DNA from: Rhizobium subbaraonis
GTDB lineage: Bacteria; Pseudomonadota; Alphaproteobacteria; Rhizobiales; Rhizobiaceae
Assembly (NCBI RefSeq): GCF_900220975.1
Contig: NZ_OBQD01000002.1
Location: 186,001-250,000, forward strand
Direction: 5' to 3'
Length of the DNA: 64,000 bases
Shown here one piece after another: positions 25,006 through 34,691 of the stretch. Position 1 is the first letter of the stretch. Every line of letters begins with the position of its first letter. The translations under genes were made by a program, and so were the position numbers. The notes below the pieces were generated by a model. The model searched no databases. It had not been told where the DNA came from and saw only the letters and a list, made by a program, of their open reading frames with translations.

Positions 25006-26142
25006 TCAAGCATCCTCCATGCGGAACTCGGCAAGCGCATCACGATCGATGTCGATGCCGAGGCCCGGACCATCCGGGATTTTGACCACCCCGCGGACAT
25101 GCTCGATCGGCTTGGTGACGATAGCCTGACGGAACGGGTTTTCCGTGCGGTCGAACTCCAGGATCGGCTCGATCGGATTGACGCGCACCGGGTTCGGCAC
25201 CATGGCCGCCATGAATTGCAGTGCCGCCGCGATCTGGACGGCGGTTCCCCATACGTGCGGCACAATCCGGACGCCGTGCAGCGCTGCCATGTCGGCGACG
25301 CGGCGGGCCTCGCTGAAGCCGCCGACGCCGCAAAGGTCAGGCTGCAGGATATCGATCGCACGGGTTTCCACCGGCTCGCGCATGCCCCAGCGGCTGTGCC
25401 ATGTTTCGCCGCCTGCCACCGGTATCGGCTGGCGTGCGCGCACCGTGCGATAGGCGTCGAGCTGCTCGGGCACCACCGGCTCCTCAAACCAGTCAATATC
25501 GTACTGGGCTGCGCGACGGCCGAGGTCGACCGCTTCAAGAACGTCGTAACCGTGATTGGCATCGATCATCAGCCGCATCTCGGAACCGATGGCCTCGCGC
25601 ACGGCGCGAATGACGGCCAGGTCCTGCTCCACCCCGAAGCCGATCTTGATCTTGGTTGCGTGAAATCCTTCCGCGCGATAACGCGCCGCATCTGCAGCAT
25701 TGTCCTCTACGCGATCAACACCCTCGCGCTTGAAGCTGCCCGTCGCATAGGCGCGCACTTCGTTGCGAAACCGTCCGCCGAGCAGCGTGGAAACCGGGAC
25801 GCCGAAGTGTTTGCCCTTGATGTCCCACAGCGCGATGTCGATACCCGACAGGGCGGTAATCGTCAGGCCGCGCTGACCCTGGTCGCGCAGGGCGTTGTAG
25901 AGCACCGCCCACAGCTTTTCCGTCTCGAGCGGATCGGCGCCGACGAGCCATTGCGCATAGGTGGCGACCACGGCCGCATTTGCCCGTGCGGGGCCGAGGC
26001 ACTCGCCCCAGCCGGTGGTCCCGTCGCTGCATTCGATCTCTACGAGGACGTGGGCGCGACGGTCGAAGCGCATGGACGCGCTTTCGAATGGCACCGCCAG
26101 CCGGTGCTCCAGCAGATGGGTCCGGACGGCGACGATCTTCAT
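25006..26142 (-). CDS. gci: Galactarolactone cycloisomerase, enolase superfamily
   Basis: 378 aa. The N-terminal capping domain MKIVAVRTHLLEHRLAVPFE is nearly that of the Agrobacterium enzyme. Catalytic features are Lys164/Lys166 in TKIKIGFG, metal ligands Asp194 (IDANHG), Glu220 (DWFEEPV) and Glu246 (AGGETWH), and His296 in IVPHVWGT. It opens galactaro-1,4-lactone to 3-deoxy-2-keto-hexarate. Its close match in motifs makes the assignment firm. It starts 1 bp after the kdgD stop codon (TGA-G-ATG arrangement), so it is tightly co-transcribed with kdgD and gli. Confidence 0.93.
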   Translation of the reverse strand: MKIVAVRTHLLEHRLAVPFESASMRFDRRAHVLVEIECSDGTTGWGECLGPARANAAVVATYAQWLVGADPLETEKLWAVLYNALRDQGQRGLTITALSGIDIALWDIKGKHFGVPVSTLLGGRFRNEVRAYATGSFKREGVDRVEDNAADAARYRAEGFHATKIKIGFGVEQDLAVIRAVREAIGSEMRLMIDANHGYDVLEAVDLGRRAAQYDIDWFEEPVVPEQLDAYRTVRARQPIPVAGGETWHSRWGMREPVETRAIDILQPDLCGVGGFSEARRVADMAALHGVRIVPHVWGTAVQIAAALQFMAAMVPNPVRVNPIEPILEFDRTENPFRQAIVTKPIEHVRGVVKIPDGPGLGIDIDRDALAEFRMEDA

Positions 26143-26143
26143 C

Positions 26144-27073
<930 letters not shown>

Positions 27074-27078
27074 TTATA

Positions 27079-27131
27079 AACTTGTAATATGTATTATGCG
27101 CAAATATGTCAATCACTCATCATACAAGTTT
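27079..27131 (-). promoter_or_regulatory. Promoter/operator of the uronate operon
   Basis: Between the kdgD start (27073) and the end of the regulator gene the DNA is AT-rich. It holds CTTGTAATATGTATTATG (27081-27098) with TAATA/TATTA arms. On the minus strand, AAACTTGTATGATG covers 27131-27118. The latter overlaps the last five codons of the regulator gene. It shares 13 identical bases (AACTTGTATGATG) with a site at 27950-27962. Confidence 0.6.
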
Positions 27132-27856
27132 CGCTGCTCGTGCAGCAATTTTCGATAGCGGGCCTGACTCCCGCGCAAATGCCGGCGCATCGCCGCGCGC
27201 GCTCCCTCCTCGTCGCCATTGGAGATGGCCGAGACGATCTCCTGATGTTCGCGCAGAAGCAGGTTGATGTAGGCGGCGTGATCAGCATCCGGTTCGTCGT
27301 TTCGAAGTGCTGCGCGCGGTATGACGTTCTTGCCGATCATGGCAAGGAACTCGCGAAAACGCGGGTTGTTGGTCGCCTCGGCGATGGCGATATGCAGGGC
27401 AAAATCTGCCTCGCTGGTCGGCAGCGAGGCTTCCAGACAGGCGCGTACGGCAAAATGCCGCTCGATGATGACCTCCTCCTGGGCCGGAGAGCGACGGACC
27501 GCCGCCAGTCCCGCCGCTTCGACCTCCACCGCCGTGCGCAACTCCAGAAGCTCGATCATGGACGATACGCGATCGTGGTCGACGTTCTTGAGGAACAGCC
27601 CGGGCGAAGCGACGTCGAGTACGAAGACGCCGGCGCCCTGACGAGCCTCCACGAGGCGGTCGGCTCGGAGTGCCGCGATGGCCTCACGGACGACTGTGCG
27701 GCTTACCCCGTGCGCCTCGGTCAGTTGCGCCTCGCTCGGCAACCTGCTTCCCGGCGGAAACTGTCCCCCGGCAATCGCGCGGCGCAGCTCGTCCGCAAGC
27801 CGCGTCGTCAAGGTGCCCGCAGCACTCCCCACACCCGACCTAGCTTGAATGGTCAT
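27113..27856 (-). CDS. GntR/FadR-family regulator of the uronate operon
   Basis: 247 aa from the ATG at 27856 with AGGGGG upstream; an in-frame ATG at 27892 is possible. Residues 15-80 are a GntR winged helix (RLADELRRAIAGGQFPPGSR, LPSEAQLTEAHGVSRTVVRE, LVEARQGAGVFV). The C-terminal FCD domain shows the ligand/metal residues D-x-x-FH in ADFALHIAIAEATNN and the late His in LREHQEIVSAI. It probably represses kdgD-gci-gli-dctPQM until a uronate or aldarate is present. Its last codons (NLYDE) contain a copy of a motif also found before its own start. Confidence 0.88.
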   Translation of the reverse strand: MTIQARSGVGSAAGTLTTRLADELRRAIAGGQFPPGSRLPSEAQLTEAHGVSRTVVREAIAALRADRLVEARQGAGVFVLDVASPGLFLKNVDHDRVSSMIELLELRTAVEVEAAGLAAVRRSPAQEEVIIERHFAVRACLEASLPTSEADFALHIAIAEATNNPRFREFLAMIGKNVIPRAALRNDEPDADHAAYINLLLREHQEIVSAISNGDEEGARAAMRRHLRGSQARYRKLLHEQRNLYDE

Positions 27857-27949
27857 CGGCACCCCCTGTCTGCCATTGCTGTCATACGTCATTCGCAAGC
27901 CAACTGACCTGCCTGCAACGGCATATACCAGATAAGCGGCGGAATCCAT

Positions 27950-27964
27950 AACTTGTATGATGTG
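27950..27964 (+). promoter_or_regulatory. Second copy of the putative GntR operator
   Basis: AACTTGTATGATGTG lies 94-108 bp upstream of the regulator start at 27856. Its first 13 bases are identical to the site before kdgD, in the opposite orientation relative to the operon. This suggests autoregulation by the same protein. The rest of the 27857-28051 gap shows no gene. Confidence 0.55.
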
Positions 27965-28051
27965 TTGGGCGAGGTGGAGGGAGCAAGACACCGAAAGCCT
28001 TGGCGGCGTGCAAGCGGCATCGGCAGCCTGGCGCTTCGAGACCGCTTGCGG

Positions 28052-29083
28052 CTAGAGGCTTCGCCCCGCTCCTGACAGGGCATCCGGGCCTGCCGGCGCC
28101 ACGGAGGGGACAGCGGGCCGGCGGCGCAGGTTCAGCAAAGGTTGCTCCAGCAGTCGATAGGCCACGATGCCGCCGGCAACGCCGGCGATGGAGGCGACAA
28201 CCAGGGTCGTGAGCGGTGAGACTCCCAGCCGCTCGCCGAGCTTGGCCACGACCGAGATCACGAAGGTATGCCAAAGATAGATGGAATAGGAGGCATCGCC
28301 GCAAAGCCTCGGCACGGCCATCGGGCGCACCAGCCCCCGTGTCTCGAGGCTGACGGTTCCGAGCACGAGCATAGCGGCCAGCGGGCCGCAGGTCCATTCG
28401 TCGAAGGGCAACCGGAAGATCGCGATCGCCGCAAAGCCCGAAAGCGAGAGGGCCACCAGCCCGCCGCCGACCACAGCTCCCGGCACGCGTCCCGACAGCC
28501 AGAGCTGGCCCAGCATCATCCCGGCCACGAATTCGAGGATGATCGGCCGCATGTAAGTCGCAGCCAGCGCATTGTCGGACGGCAGCACGGCGCCTGCCAG
28601 CGTCAGCGCCCCCATCACGATCGCCACCGCCGGCAGCTGGCTCCGCCGCGGCAGAAGCAGCGCGAGCGCAAACACTGCGTAGAAGAACATCTCGTAGTTC
28701 AGCGTCCATCCCTGCACCAGGACGGGCCAGATTTCGCCCGAACTCGGCGAGCGCATCGGAATGAAGAACAGCGAACCCAACACGTGGGCAATCGTCAGCT
28801 TGAGGTTCGGAAACAGCCCGAGGAGGCCACCTGCGACCATCGCCAACGTCGCCAGCCAGTAGATCGGCACGATCCGCACGGCCCGATCGGCCAGAAACCT
28901 CGCCGGCGTCACCGGCCGTCGCGCCGTGATCACCCACATGATGAAACCGCTGATCACGAAGAAGACGTCGACGCCGGCCGCACCGATCGCGAAGCTCCCG
29001 CCGGCCTTTTCGGCCGCATGGAAGACGACCACTGCGATCGCCGCCAATGCCCGCAGATACTGAATGCCGTAGAGCGTCTTCAT
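28052..29083 (-). CDS. exoZ: Succinoglycan O-acetyltransferase (acyltransferase family 3)
   Basis: 343 aa, multi-spanning, starting MKTLYGIQYLRALAAIAVVV, with the catalytic His of the family in VFHAAEKAGG near residue 24. It also has the GAAGVDVFFVISGFIMWVIT block and FLADRAVRIVPIYWLATLAM. About ten hydrophobic helices follow, and the late motif SYSIYLWHTFVI is conserved. In S. meliloti ExoZ acetylates the third glucose of the succinoglycan repeat. The ATG overlaps the exoQ stop by 4 bp (ATGA). It is the last gene of the exoY-F-Q-Z unit. exoB, which follows exoZ in S. meliloti, is not here. Confidence 0.88.
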   Translation of the reverse strand: MKTLYGIQYLRALAAIAVVVFHAAEKAGGSFAIGAAGVDVFFVISGFIMWVITARRPVTPARFLADRAVRIVPIYWLATLAMVAGGLLGLFPNLKLTIAHVLGSLFFIPMRSPSSGEIWPVLVQGWTLNYEMFFYAVFALALLLPRRSQLPAVAIVMGALTLAGAVLPSDNALAATYMRPIILEFVAGMMLGQLWLSGRVPGAVVGGGLVALSLSGFAAIAIFRLPFDEWTCGPLAAMLVLGTVSLETRGLVRPMAVPRLCGDASYSIYLWHTFVISVVAKLGERLGVSPLTTLVVASIAGVAGGIVAYRLLEQPLLNLRRRPAVPSVAPAGPDALSGAGRSL

Positions 29084-30369
29084 CGCCAGCCCACCTTCGC
29101 CAGCGACGTCACCGGCAAGCGCCGCACTACCGGCATGGGCGCTACGACGATCCGCTTCTGCGGCGCGCGTACGGTCAGCCTGCCGGCTGCGAAATACAGC
29201 AGAAACGAGCCGATGTGATAGGGGTTCATGATATCGATTTCGAAGAAGGACCGCATGGCGAGCAGGATTGCGATCCCCAGCAGCAACGCTGCGTCGGCAC
29301 TGCCATCTCCAGCCAGAAAGCGCCGGAGATGGCCGGCGATCGTAACGATCAGAACCATGAAAAGCAGCGCAAACCCGATGCCGCCCGTTTCCACCATCGC
29401 CTCGATCGGCGTGTTGTGGAAATGGAAGCCGGCGCGGCTGCCGATGTAGAACTCTTCCCAAAGCCGTTCCGCTTCGGAGAAACCCTGCACCCAATAGGCC
29501 TGATAACCGACGCCAAGCCAGGGACTGTCTGCGGCAGCCGCCATGCCCTGTTGCCAGAGATAGGTGCGCCCGGTCAGCGTCGCGTCCTTGCCGAATGCGG
29601 CCAGCACCATCTCGTAGCCGCCGGCCGACACGAACGCGGCGCCACCGATGACAAGAAAGATGACGGCTGCGATGAACAGCGACCGGCGGTTGTCGGGAGA
29701 AAGCCAGAGCAGGAGACGAAGGCTGAGAAGGCATGCGACCGCAGCCCCGGTCGTGAGCACGGAGGTCGCCGACTGCGAGGCCGCGAGCGCATAGGCCGAC
29801 AACAGGAACACGGCAGCAGCGCCAAGGCGCCAGAGGCCCTTCTCGCGCAGGATCATGACCGTCGCGACGGCGAAGTAGACGCCCAGGGAAGCATAGAAGC
29901 CTAGCTGGTTCTTCGAAGCAAAGGCACCGACGAAACTGACGGTGCCGTCGAGTGGATCGGCGTGATAGACCCCGAAGGCAAAGGAGTAGGCGAGCACGAG
30001 CGCAACACCGGCAGTAGCGCCGCGCGCAAGCGTGCGAATATCCAGCACCCGCATTGCAATCAGGGCGCAGACGACATGCGTGAAATACTGAATGCCCGTG
30101 CGCGCCGTCTGGCCGGGAGCCGCCGACCAGAACATCGACAGGCAGGCAAAGACGGTGAAGCCGAAAATCCAGAGATACCGGGTGTAGTTGCCCAGCACCC
30201 TGCGATAATCGACGAGCACCAGAGGCAGCCAGAGCCCGTAATAGGCGAGGATCGAGACCTGCCCGAACCGCGCGGAATAGGCAAAGACGAGCAGCGACAG
30301 CGCCACGGCTGCGATGCCGAAGAGCTGGTTTTCACCCGGCGTTACGAGGTTGGCCTTTGCGATCCGCAT
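29080..30369 (-). CDS. exoQ: Succinoglycan polymerase, O-antigen ligase/Wzy-like
   Basis: 429 aa with about 11 hydrophobic segments. It has a large periplasmic loop after residue 240 containing LTGRTYLWQQGMAAAADSPW, GVGYQAYWVQGFSEAERLWE and RAGFHFHNTPIEAMVETGGI. This His-Asn loop is the ligase/polymerase signature (Wzy_C). ExoQ joins octasaccharide repeats in the periplasm and is needed for high-molecular-weight polymer. The gene starts 7 bp after exoF and overlaps exoZ by 4 bp, so the three are one transcript. Confidence 0.9.
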   Translation of the reverse strand: MRIAKANLVTPGENQLFGIAAVALSLLVFAYSARFGQVSILAYYGLWLPLVLVDYRRVLGNYTRYLWIFGFTVFACLSMFWSAAPGQTARTGIQYFTHVVCALIAMRVLDIRTLARGATAGVALVLAYSFAFGVYHADPLDGTVSFVGAFASKNQLGFYASLGVYFAVATVMILREKGLWRLGAAAVFLLSAYALAASQSATSVLTTGAAVACLLSLRLLLWLSPDNRRSLFIAAVIFLVIGGAAFVSAGGYEMVLAAFGKDATLTGRTYLWQQGMAAAADSPWLGVGYQAYWVQGFSEAERLWEEFYIGSRAGFHFHNTPIEAMVETGGIGFALLFMVLIVTIAGHLRRFLAGDGSADAALLLGIAILLAMRSFFEIDIMNPYHIGSFLLYFAAGRLTVRAPQKRIVVAPMPVVRRLPVTSLAKVGWR

Positions 30370-30376
30370 CGGCCGT

Positions 30377-31657
30377 TCATCGCATCGCCACGTTGTAGCG
30401 CACCTTGATCACGTCGCCAGGAAGAACCTGCGTCGTTTCCGTCGCCGCAATCTCGGCGGCATTACCGTCCTTCTGCCGGACGATGACGAAGGAGACATCC
30501 GCTTCGGACGGGTTCTGCTTCGTGGCAGCGGCACCGGCCGACTGCAGCAAAGCCTCCGACATCAGCTTGCGGCTGGTATCGAGCTTGAGCGTGACGGCCT
30601 CGAGTTCGCTCTCGGTGTTCTGCAGTTCCTGCGCCAGCGACGCGTCCCAGTCGTTGACGAGGTTGGTCTCGTCCTGGCTCGCCTTCGTGGCATCCTGCTT
30701 CGCCTTGAGGGAAGCGGTATCGATATCGAGGAGCGCGGCCTGCAGATCGGCGACCCGCTGCTCCAGCGCCAGCTTGCGCGAACTGATCGTCAGTCCCTTC
30801 TCGGCGAGGCTGTCGACCTTCTTCAGGTCCTGCTCCACGAGGTCGAGCTGGCGGTTCTGCGTCTGCGATTTCTGTTCGAGAGCGCTAATCTCCTTCTGCA
30901 ACAGGGTCTTCAGGTCCGCCAGCGCTGTCAGTTGCACCTTCTGGCGCCGGTCGCGCGATTCCATCAGCGCCGTCTCGCTCTCGATCAGGCTTGCCGTTTC
31001 GGGCATGTCCTTCATCTCCTCGGGCACCTTGATGCTGTCGCTTTCGGCGATTTCCGCCTGAAGCCTCGCGCGACGCGTCAGAAGCCGGTTGCGCTCAGCG
31101 ACGAGCACCGCCGTGTCACCGTCGGCGCGGATGAAATCGCGGGCGAAACGCTGGCCCGCATCACCGCGACGCAGGCCGCCGCCCAGGCTGACGGCCTTGA
31201 GCACGGTCATGTTGGGGGCGAAGGGATACTCGCCCGGCGTCTGCACTTCGCCCGCCACGTAGATGGGTCGATATTGTGCCAGCTCCACGGATGCGGAGGG
31301 CAGATCGCGCAGGGCGAACAGCTTCTGCATGCGCGCGCCGATCTCCGCCGCCACCTCCTCGGTCGTTTTTCCCGACACCGGCAGTTCGCCGACAAGCGGC
31401 AGGGAGATGGTGCCAGACGCGCCGACGGCGTAATCGCCGCTCACCGCCGACCAGTCGCGCACCGCGCCTTCCGCCGTCTGCCACTCGACGACGCGAACGC
31501 GCAGTTTGTCGAGGACGTCGAGGCGGTATTCATCCGCCCAGGCCGGCGCGGCCTGCAAAAGCAGGGCCGCCGGCAGGCTGGCGATGACGAGACGCCTTGC
31601 AGCGTCCCGGATACGATTCGGCCGAGCGGCCGTCGTTGCAGATCTCATGCTGAGCAT
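30377..31657 (-). CDS. exoF: Polysaccharide export/initiation protein (SLBB domain)
   Basis: 426 aa from the ATG at 31657, which has AGAAG upstream and gives a length near S. meliloti ExoF (about 420). A signal peptide ends near PAWADE. A Poly_export domain follows: YRLDVLDKLRVRVVEWQTAE, AVGASGTISLPLVGELPVSG. Next is an SLBB domain, YRPIYVAGEVQTPGEYPFAP. A long coiled coil (about 200-370), with many Glu/Lys/Leu heptads such as LEQRVADLQAALLDIDTASL, fills the middle. The C-terminus ends in VLPGDVIKVRY. ExoF acts with ExoY in adding the first galactose and probably in export. It belongs to the exoY-F-Q-Z unit. Confidence 0.92.
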   Translation of the reverse strand: MLSMRSATTAARPNRIRDAARRLVIASLPAALLLQAAPAWADEYRLDVLDKLRVRVVEWQTAEGAVRDWSAVSGDYAVGASGTISLPLVGELPVSGKTTEEVAAEIGARMQKLFALRDLPSASVELAQYRPIYVAGEVQTPGEYPFAPNMTVLKAVSLGGGLRRGDAGQRFARDFIRADGDTAVLVAERNRLLTRRARLQAEIAESDSIKVPEEMKDMPETASLIESETALMESRDRRQKVQLTALADLKTLLQKEISALEQKSQTQNRQLDLVEQDLKKVDSLAEKGLTISSRKLALEQRVADLQAALLDIDTASLKAKQDATKASQDETNLVNDWDASLAQELQNTESELEAVTLKLDTSRKLMSEALLQSAGAAATKQNPSEADVSFVIVRQKDGNAAEIAATETTQVLPGDVIKVRYNVAMR

Positions 31658-31732
31658 CCGTTTCTTCTGAATGGCTGCGCTACGGCGAAAGACGAAGCGC
31701 AAACTCCCGGACCGGGTAACGGTTGGGCGCGA

Positions 31733-32410
31733 TCAGTAGCTGCCCCGCGACAGGCAGACCGCCGGAATGGTCCGTGCGACGATGATCACGTCTTTGGTCA
31801 GGGACCAGGTCCGGACATATTCGGTATCGAAGGCGATACGCGTCGAATAGGAGACGTCGTTACGACCGCTGACCTGCCAGAGCCCAGTGAGACCGGGGCG
31901 GGTCTGGAGATAGTAGCCGGCGGCAGTTTCGTAGAGCTCAAGCTCGTCCTCCACCACCGGCCGCGGGCCGACAATGCTCATCTCGCCGCGCAGGATGTTC
32001 ACAAGCTGCGGCAGTTCGTCGAGGCTCAGCTTGCGCAACACGGCACCGACCGTCGTCACGCGCGGATCGAACTTGAGCTTGCGGGTCGCCCGCCATTCCT
32101 CATAGGCCTCGGGATTGGATTGCAGGTAGGCCTGGAGCACGCGGTCCCCATCGGGGCGCATGGTGCGGAACTTCAGGCAATGGAAGGCGCGGCCGTTGTG
32201 GCCGACGCGGCGATGGCCGTAGAAGACGCTGCCGCCGTCGGACAGCTTCACCAGCGCGGCGATCAGCAGGAAAATGGGGCTCAGGAACAACAAGGCCACG
32301 AACGCCGTGGCAACATCGAAACCGCGTTTGGAGATTCCCCCGAGTGGGGGCGCGCCGGTTTTGGCTACGCTGATGAACGTCGAACTGGCCGATCGTGTCG
32401 CGGACTTCAT
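31733..32410 (-). CDS. exoY: Undecaprenyl-phosphate galactosephosphotransferase
   Basis: 225 aa from the ATG at 32410 (GGAG upstream), matching S. meliloti ExoY (226 aa). It has one N-terminal hydrophobic helix ([20 protein letters not shown]) followed by the cytoplasmic bacterial sugar transferase domain. That domain shows [20 protein letters not shown], the basic [20 protein letters not shown], the catalytic region [15 protein letters not shown], and [15 protein letters not shown]. It transfers galactose-1-phosphate to the lipid carrier and commits the cell to succinoglycan. It is the first gene of the exoY-F-Q-Z transcript and is preceded by a 740-bp regulatory region. ExoX is expected to inhibit it. 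Confidence 0.95.
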   Translation of the reverse strand: MKSATRSASSTFISVAKTGAPPLGGISKRGFDVATAFVALLFLSPIFLLIAALVKLSDGGSVFYGHRRVGHNGRAFHCLKFRTMRPDGDRVLQAYLQSNPEAYEEWRATRKLKFDPRVTTVGAVLRKLSLDELPQLVNILRGEMSIVGPRPVVEDELELYETAAGYYLQTRPGLTGLWQVSGRNDVSYSTRIAFDTEYVRTWSLTKDVIIVARTIPAVCLSRGSY

Positions 32411-32603
32411 AGAGTGGGCTCCGTTCCGTTTTGGCGATAGGTCTTGTCTGCTTGGACGAGGGACATCCAAGGCGAATGGTATGGTCAGAATTTGGTCTTG
32501 GAAGAGAAATCTTTTTGCCCAGATGCCAATCGGGGATATATAAGGACCTTATAATATATAAATTAGATAATCCCTTCGAGCGACACAGTGTAATTCAGAA
32601 TAT

Positions 32604-32647
32604 ATGCATGCCTGTTTTCGCCGTCTTTTCTCTAGAAAAGCATGCAT
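32604..32647. repeat. Nested inverted repeats upstream of exoY
   Basis: Outer arms ATGCATGC (32604-32611) and GCATGCAT (32640-32647) enclose an inner repeat CTTTTCT (32625-32631) and AGAAAAG (32634-32640) around CT. The inner 12 bases TTTCTCTAGAAA (32627-32638) recur at 36673-36684 between exoW and exoT. It lies about 215 bp before the exoY start. Confidence 0.7.
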
Positions 32648-32990
32648 TTACGTTTTGTTAAACCGCGTCAGCGCCAGATATAAATGCGATATATTTCAAA
32701 AAGGCCAGGAAATACGCTGAGTGCCGGGGGATCCGATGATGATAATTTGTCTCAAAATGGAATTCTGCGGCGCAACATTATATTGCATTGCACACAATCG
32801 ACGCCTCTCGCCAGAAAATCGTTGTAACAAAAGTTGATCGGAATAGGTCAGTCGTGCTTACCAATAGCTGCGCAGGTCAAATTGCTGTTCCCGCATTCGC
32901 TGCAACGCGGCCGAATTGGGGCGAAAACGTGGCGGCTTACGATTCGAGAGCTCGCGCGCCGCGCTGCATCCGCACCGCTCACAACCTCTT

Positions 32991-33005
32991 GAATTGCAGC
33001 AATTC
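32991..33005. promoter_or_regulatory. 15-bp palindrome upstream of exoX
   Basis: GAATTGCAGCAATTC is a perfect inverted repeat with 7-bp arms around a single A. It lies 148 bp before the exoX start and 580 bp before exoY. Its symmetry and short spacer suggest a dimeric repressor site. Confidence 0.5.
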
Positions 33006-33152
33006 GCCTCGCGCTGTATCAGCCGCACGGCTGACAATTGAACCGACGGCATCCAACGAATATACTCTCGTTACGGCAAGGAGCCGGATGCCGGGAGGAG
33101 TACGCATACACATGTCGTTTTCATCCCCTTTCAGGACTGCGAGTTAGCGCCG

Positions 33153-33443
33153 ATGTATGGTCCGCGCGTCTTCTTCAGCATGATCGGCGCTCTGCTGGTC
33201 TTCGCAATTGCGACTTATGCGCTGGGCGGCTCGCTGTCGGCGACCCTCATCCAGACGCTCATCTGCGCCGTTCTTCTGCAGGTGGGCTACTTTGCCGGCG
33301 TCCTCTTTCTGGTGTGGAAGGAAGCCCGCGAACGGCGCCGCAAGACGGAGGAAGCCATCCGCGCCGTCGCGGCAGGCGAGCCCAGCACCAGTGCCGGCCT
33401 GTCCGTGTCCTCGCTGAACAAGCCCGGCCACCCAAATTTCTGA
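33153..33443 (+). CDS. exoX: Exopolysaccharide production repressor
   Basis: 96 aa. It has two membrane helices in the first 55 residues, MYGPRVFFSMIGALLVFAIA and IQTLICAVLLQVGYFAGVLF, and then a short basic-acidic cytoplasmic tail WKEARERRRKTEEAIRAVAA. Length, opening sequence and map position between exoY and exoU match ExoX of S. meliloti and Psi of R. leguminosarum. These act after translation, probably on ExoY at the membrane, to lower polymer output. Dosage of exoX relative to exoY sets the level. It is divergent from exoY. Confidence 0.93.
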   Translation: MYGPRVFFSMIGALLVFAIATYALGGSLSATLIQTLICAVLLQVGYFAGVLFLVWKEARERRRKTEEAIRAVAAGEPSTSAGLSVSSLNKPGHPNF

Positions 33444-33577
33444 ACGCTGCCCTGGCCGCACGGGCCAACGCTCTGCCCGCACACCCAAAACACCCGGTCT
33501 TCATCTTCTCGCCATGTTGCGTTGCACCATAGGGGCGAGCGCCCTGCGCTTGATCTGCAATGGAGGCCGACTGGACG

Positions 33578-34582
33578 ATGAACAGGGAAGTGTGCGTCAT
33601 CATCGCTGCGAAGAATGCCGCCCAGACCATCGGGCGCGCGGTCGCCTCGGCGCTGGAACAGCCTGAGACCAACGAGGTGGTGGTCGTCGATGACGGCTCC
33701 TCCGACGCCACCGGGGAAGCTGCCAGGGCCGCCGATGACGGAAGCGCCCGCCTGAGCGTGCACCGCTTCGACATGAACCGGGGGCCGGCTGCTGCGCGAA
33801 ACCATGCCATCGCCGTCTCCCGCTCGCCGCTGCTGGGTGTGCTGGACGCCGACGACTTCCTGCTTCCCGGCCGCTTCGAGCGGCTGCTTGCGGAGCGCGA
33901 CTGGGATTTCATCGCCGACAACATCGCCTTCGTCGACGAGGCGCGCGCAGAAGAGGCACGCTACGAAATCACCGAGATCGCGCCGCAGCCGCGGCTGCTC
34001 GACCTGGAGGGCTTCGTGGAGGGCAACATTTCCCGCCGCGGCGTGCGGCGCGGCGAGATCGGTTTCCTCAAGCCGTTGATCCGCCGGGATTTCCTCGACA
34101 GGTTTGCGCTGCGCTACAAGGAAGGACTGCGCCTTGGCGAGGACTATGACCTTTATGCGCGCGCGCTAACGAACGGGGCCCGCTACAAGATCATCCACAG
34201 CTGCGGCTACGGCGCCGTGGTCCGCGGCAATTCGCTGAGCGGCAGCCATCGCACGGAGGATCTGAGGCGCCTCTATGAGGCCGATCGCGCGATCCTGGCC
34301 GAGCCGGGTCTGTCGCCGGCCCAGCGAGCGTTGATCGCCCGGCACGAGCGACACATCCGCGCCCGCTACGAGTTGCGCCATTTCCTCGACGTCAAAAGGG
34401 AACAAGGCATCGGCCGCGCGTTCCTCTATGCCGCAACGCATCCCACAGCCGTGCCCGCGATCGCCGGAGGCATATTCTTCGACAAGACCGCGCGCTTCCG
34501 CCGGAAGGCGGAGGAACCGGCCGCACTCGGGGGCACCGGCACGATCCGTTACCTGCTGCCATCGTCGAAAGCCTCTCCATGA
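33578..34582 (+). CDS. exoU: Succinoglycan glucosyltransferase (GT2), sixth sugar
   Basis: 334 aa from the ATG at 33578; an in-frame ATG at 33560 has no ribosome site. The GT2 fold is clear: MNREVCVIIAAKNAAQTIGR, VVVVDDGSSDATGEAA, GPAAARNHAIAVSRSPLLGV, the DxD-type LDADDF and the acceptor-base region GLRLGEDYDLYARALTN. In S. meliloti ExoU adds the beta-1,6-linked glucose that is the sixth sugar of the repeat. It is convergent with exoV, with only about 110 bp between the two stop codons. Relatives in this cluster (ExoW, ExoO) differ in the acceptor region, so the exact step is assigned by position and similarity. Confidence 0.9.
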   Translation: MNREVCVIIAAKNAAQTIGRAVASALEQPETNEVVVVDDGSSDATGEAARAADDGSARLSVHRFDMNRGPAAARNHAIAVSRSPLLGVLDADDFLLPGRFERLLAERDWDFIADNIAFVDEARAEEARYEITEIAPQPRLLDLEGFVEGNISRRGVRRGEIGFLKPLIRRDFLDRFALRYKEGLRLGEDYDLYARALTNGARYKIIHSCGYGAVVRGNSLSGSHRTEDLRRLYEADRAILAEPGLSPAQRALIARHERHIRARYELRHFLDVKREQGIGRAFLYAATHPTAVPAIAGGIFFDKTARFRRKAEEPAALGGTGTIRYLLPSSKASP

Positions 34583-34691
34583 GAACATGGCCGCGCGGCA
34601 GCGGTCGTGCAAGCCTCTGCACCCGAGTTGATCAGGCCCGTCGGGAGCGTCCCATCGACTGGGAGCTTCCCCCGGCTTCGGCAAGGCGCGG

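Larger units (their letters stand above)
32411..33152. promoter_or_regulatory. Large AT-rich regulatory region between exoY and exoX
   Basis: No supported gene lies here; the region is visibly more AT-rich than its surroundings. It contains TATA-rich segments (32530-32575), nested inverted repeats (outer arms ATGCATGC 32604-32611 and GCATGCAT 32640-32647, inner CTTTTCT/AGAAAAG 32625-32640) and the perfect palindrome GAATTGCAGCAATTC (32991-33005). Known S. meliloti regulators of this region include MucR, ExoS-ChvI and ExoR. None of these sites can be assigned to one of them from sequence alone. Confidence 0.7.

Noticed and set aside
30314-32440. A 708-codon plus-strand open frame opposite exoF and exoY
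   Set aside because: Antisense to well-supported exo genes; no domain, no ribosome site and low-complexity Arg/His/Gln content.
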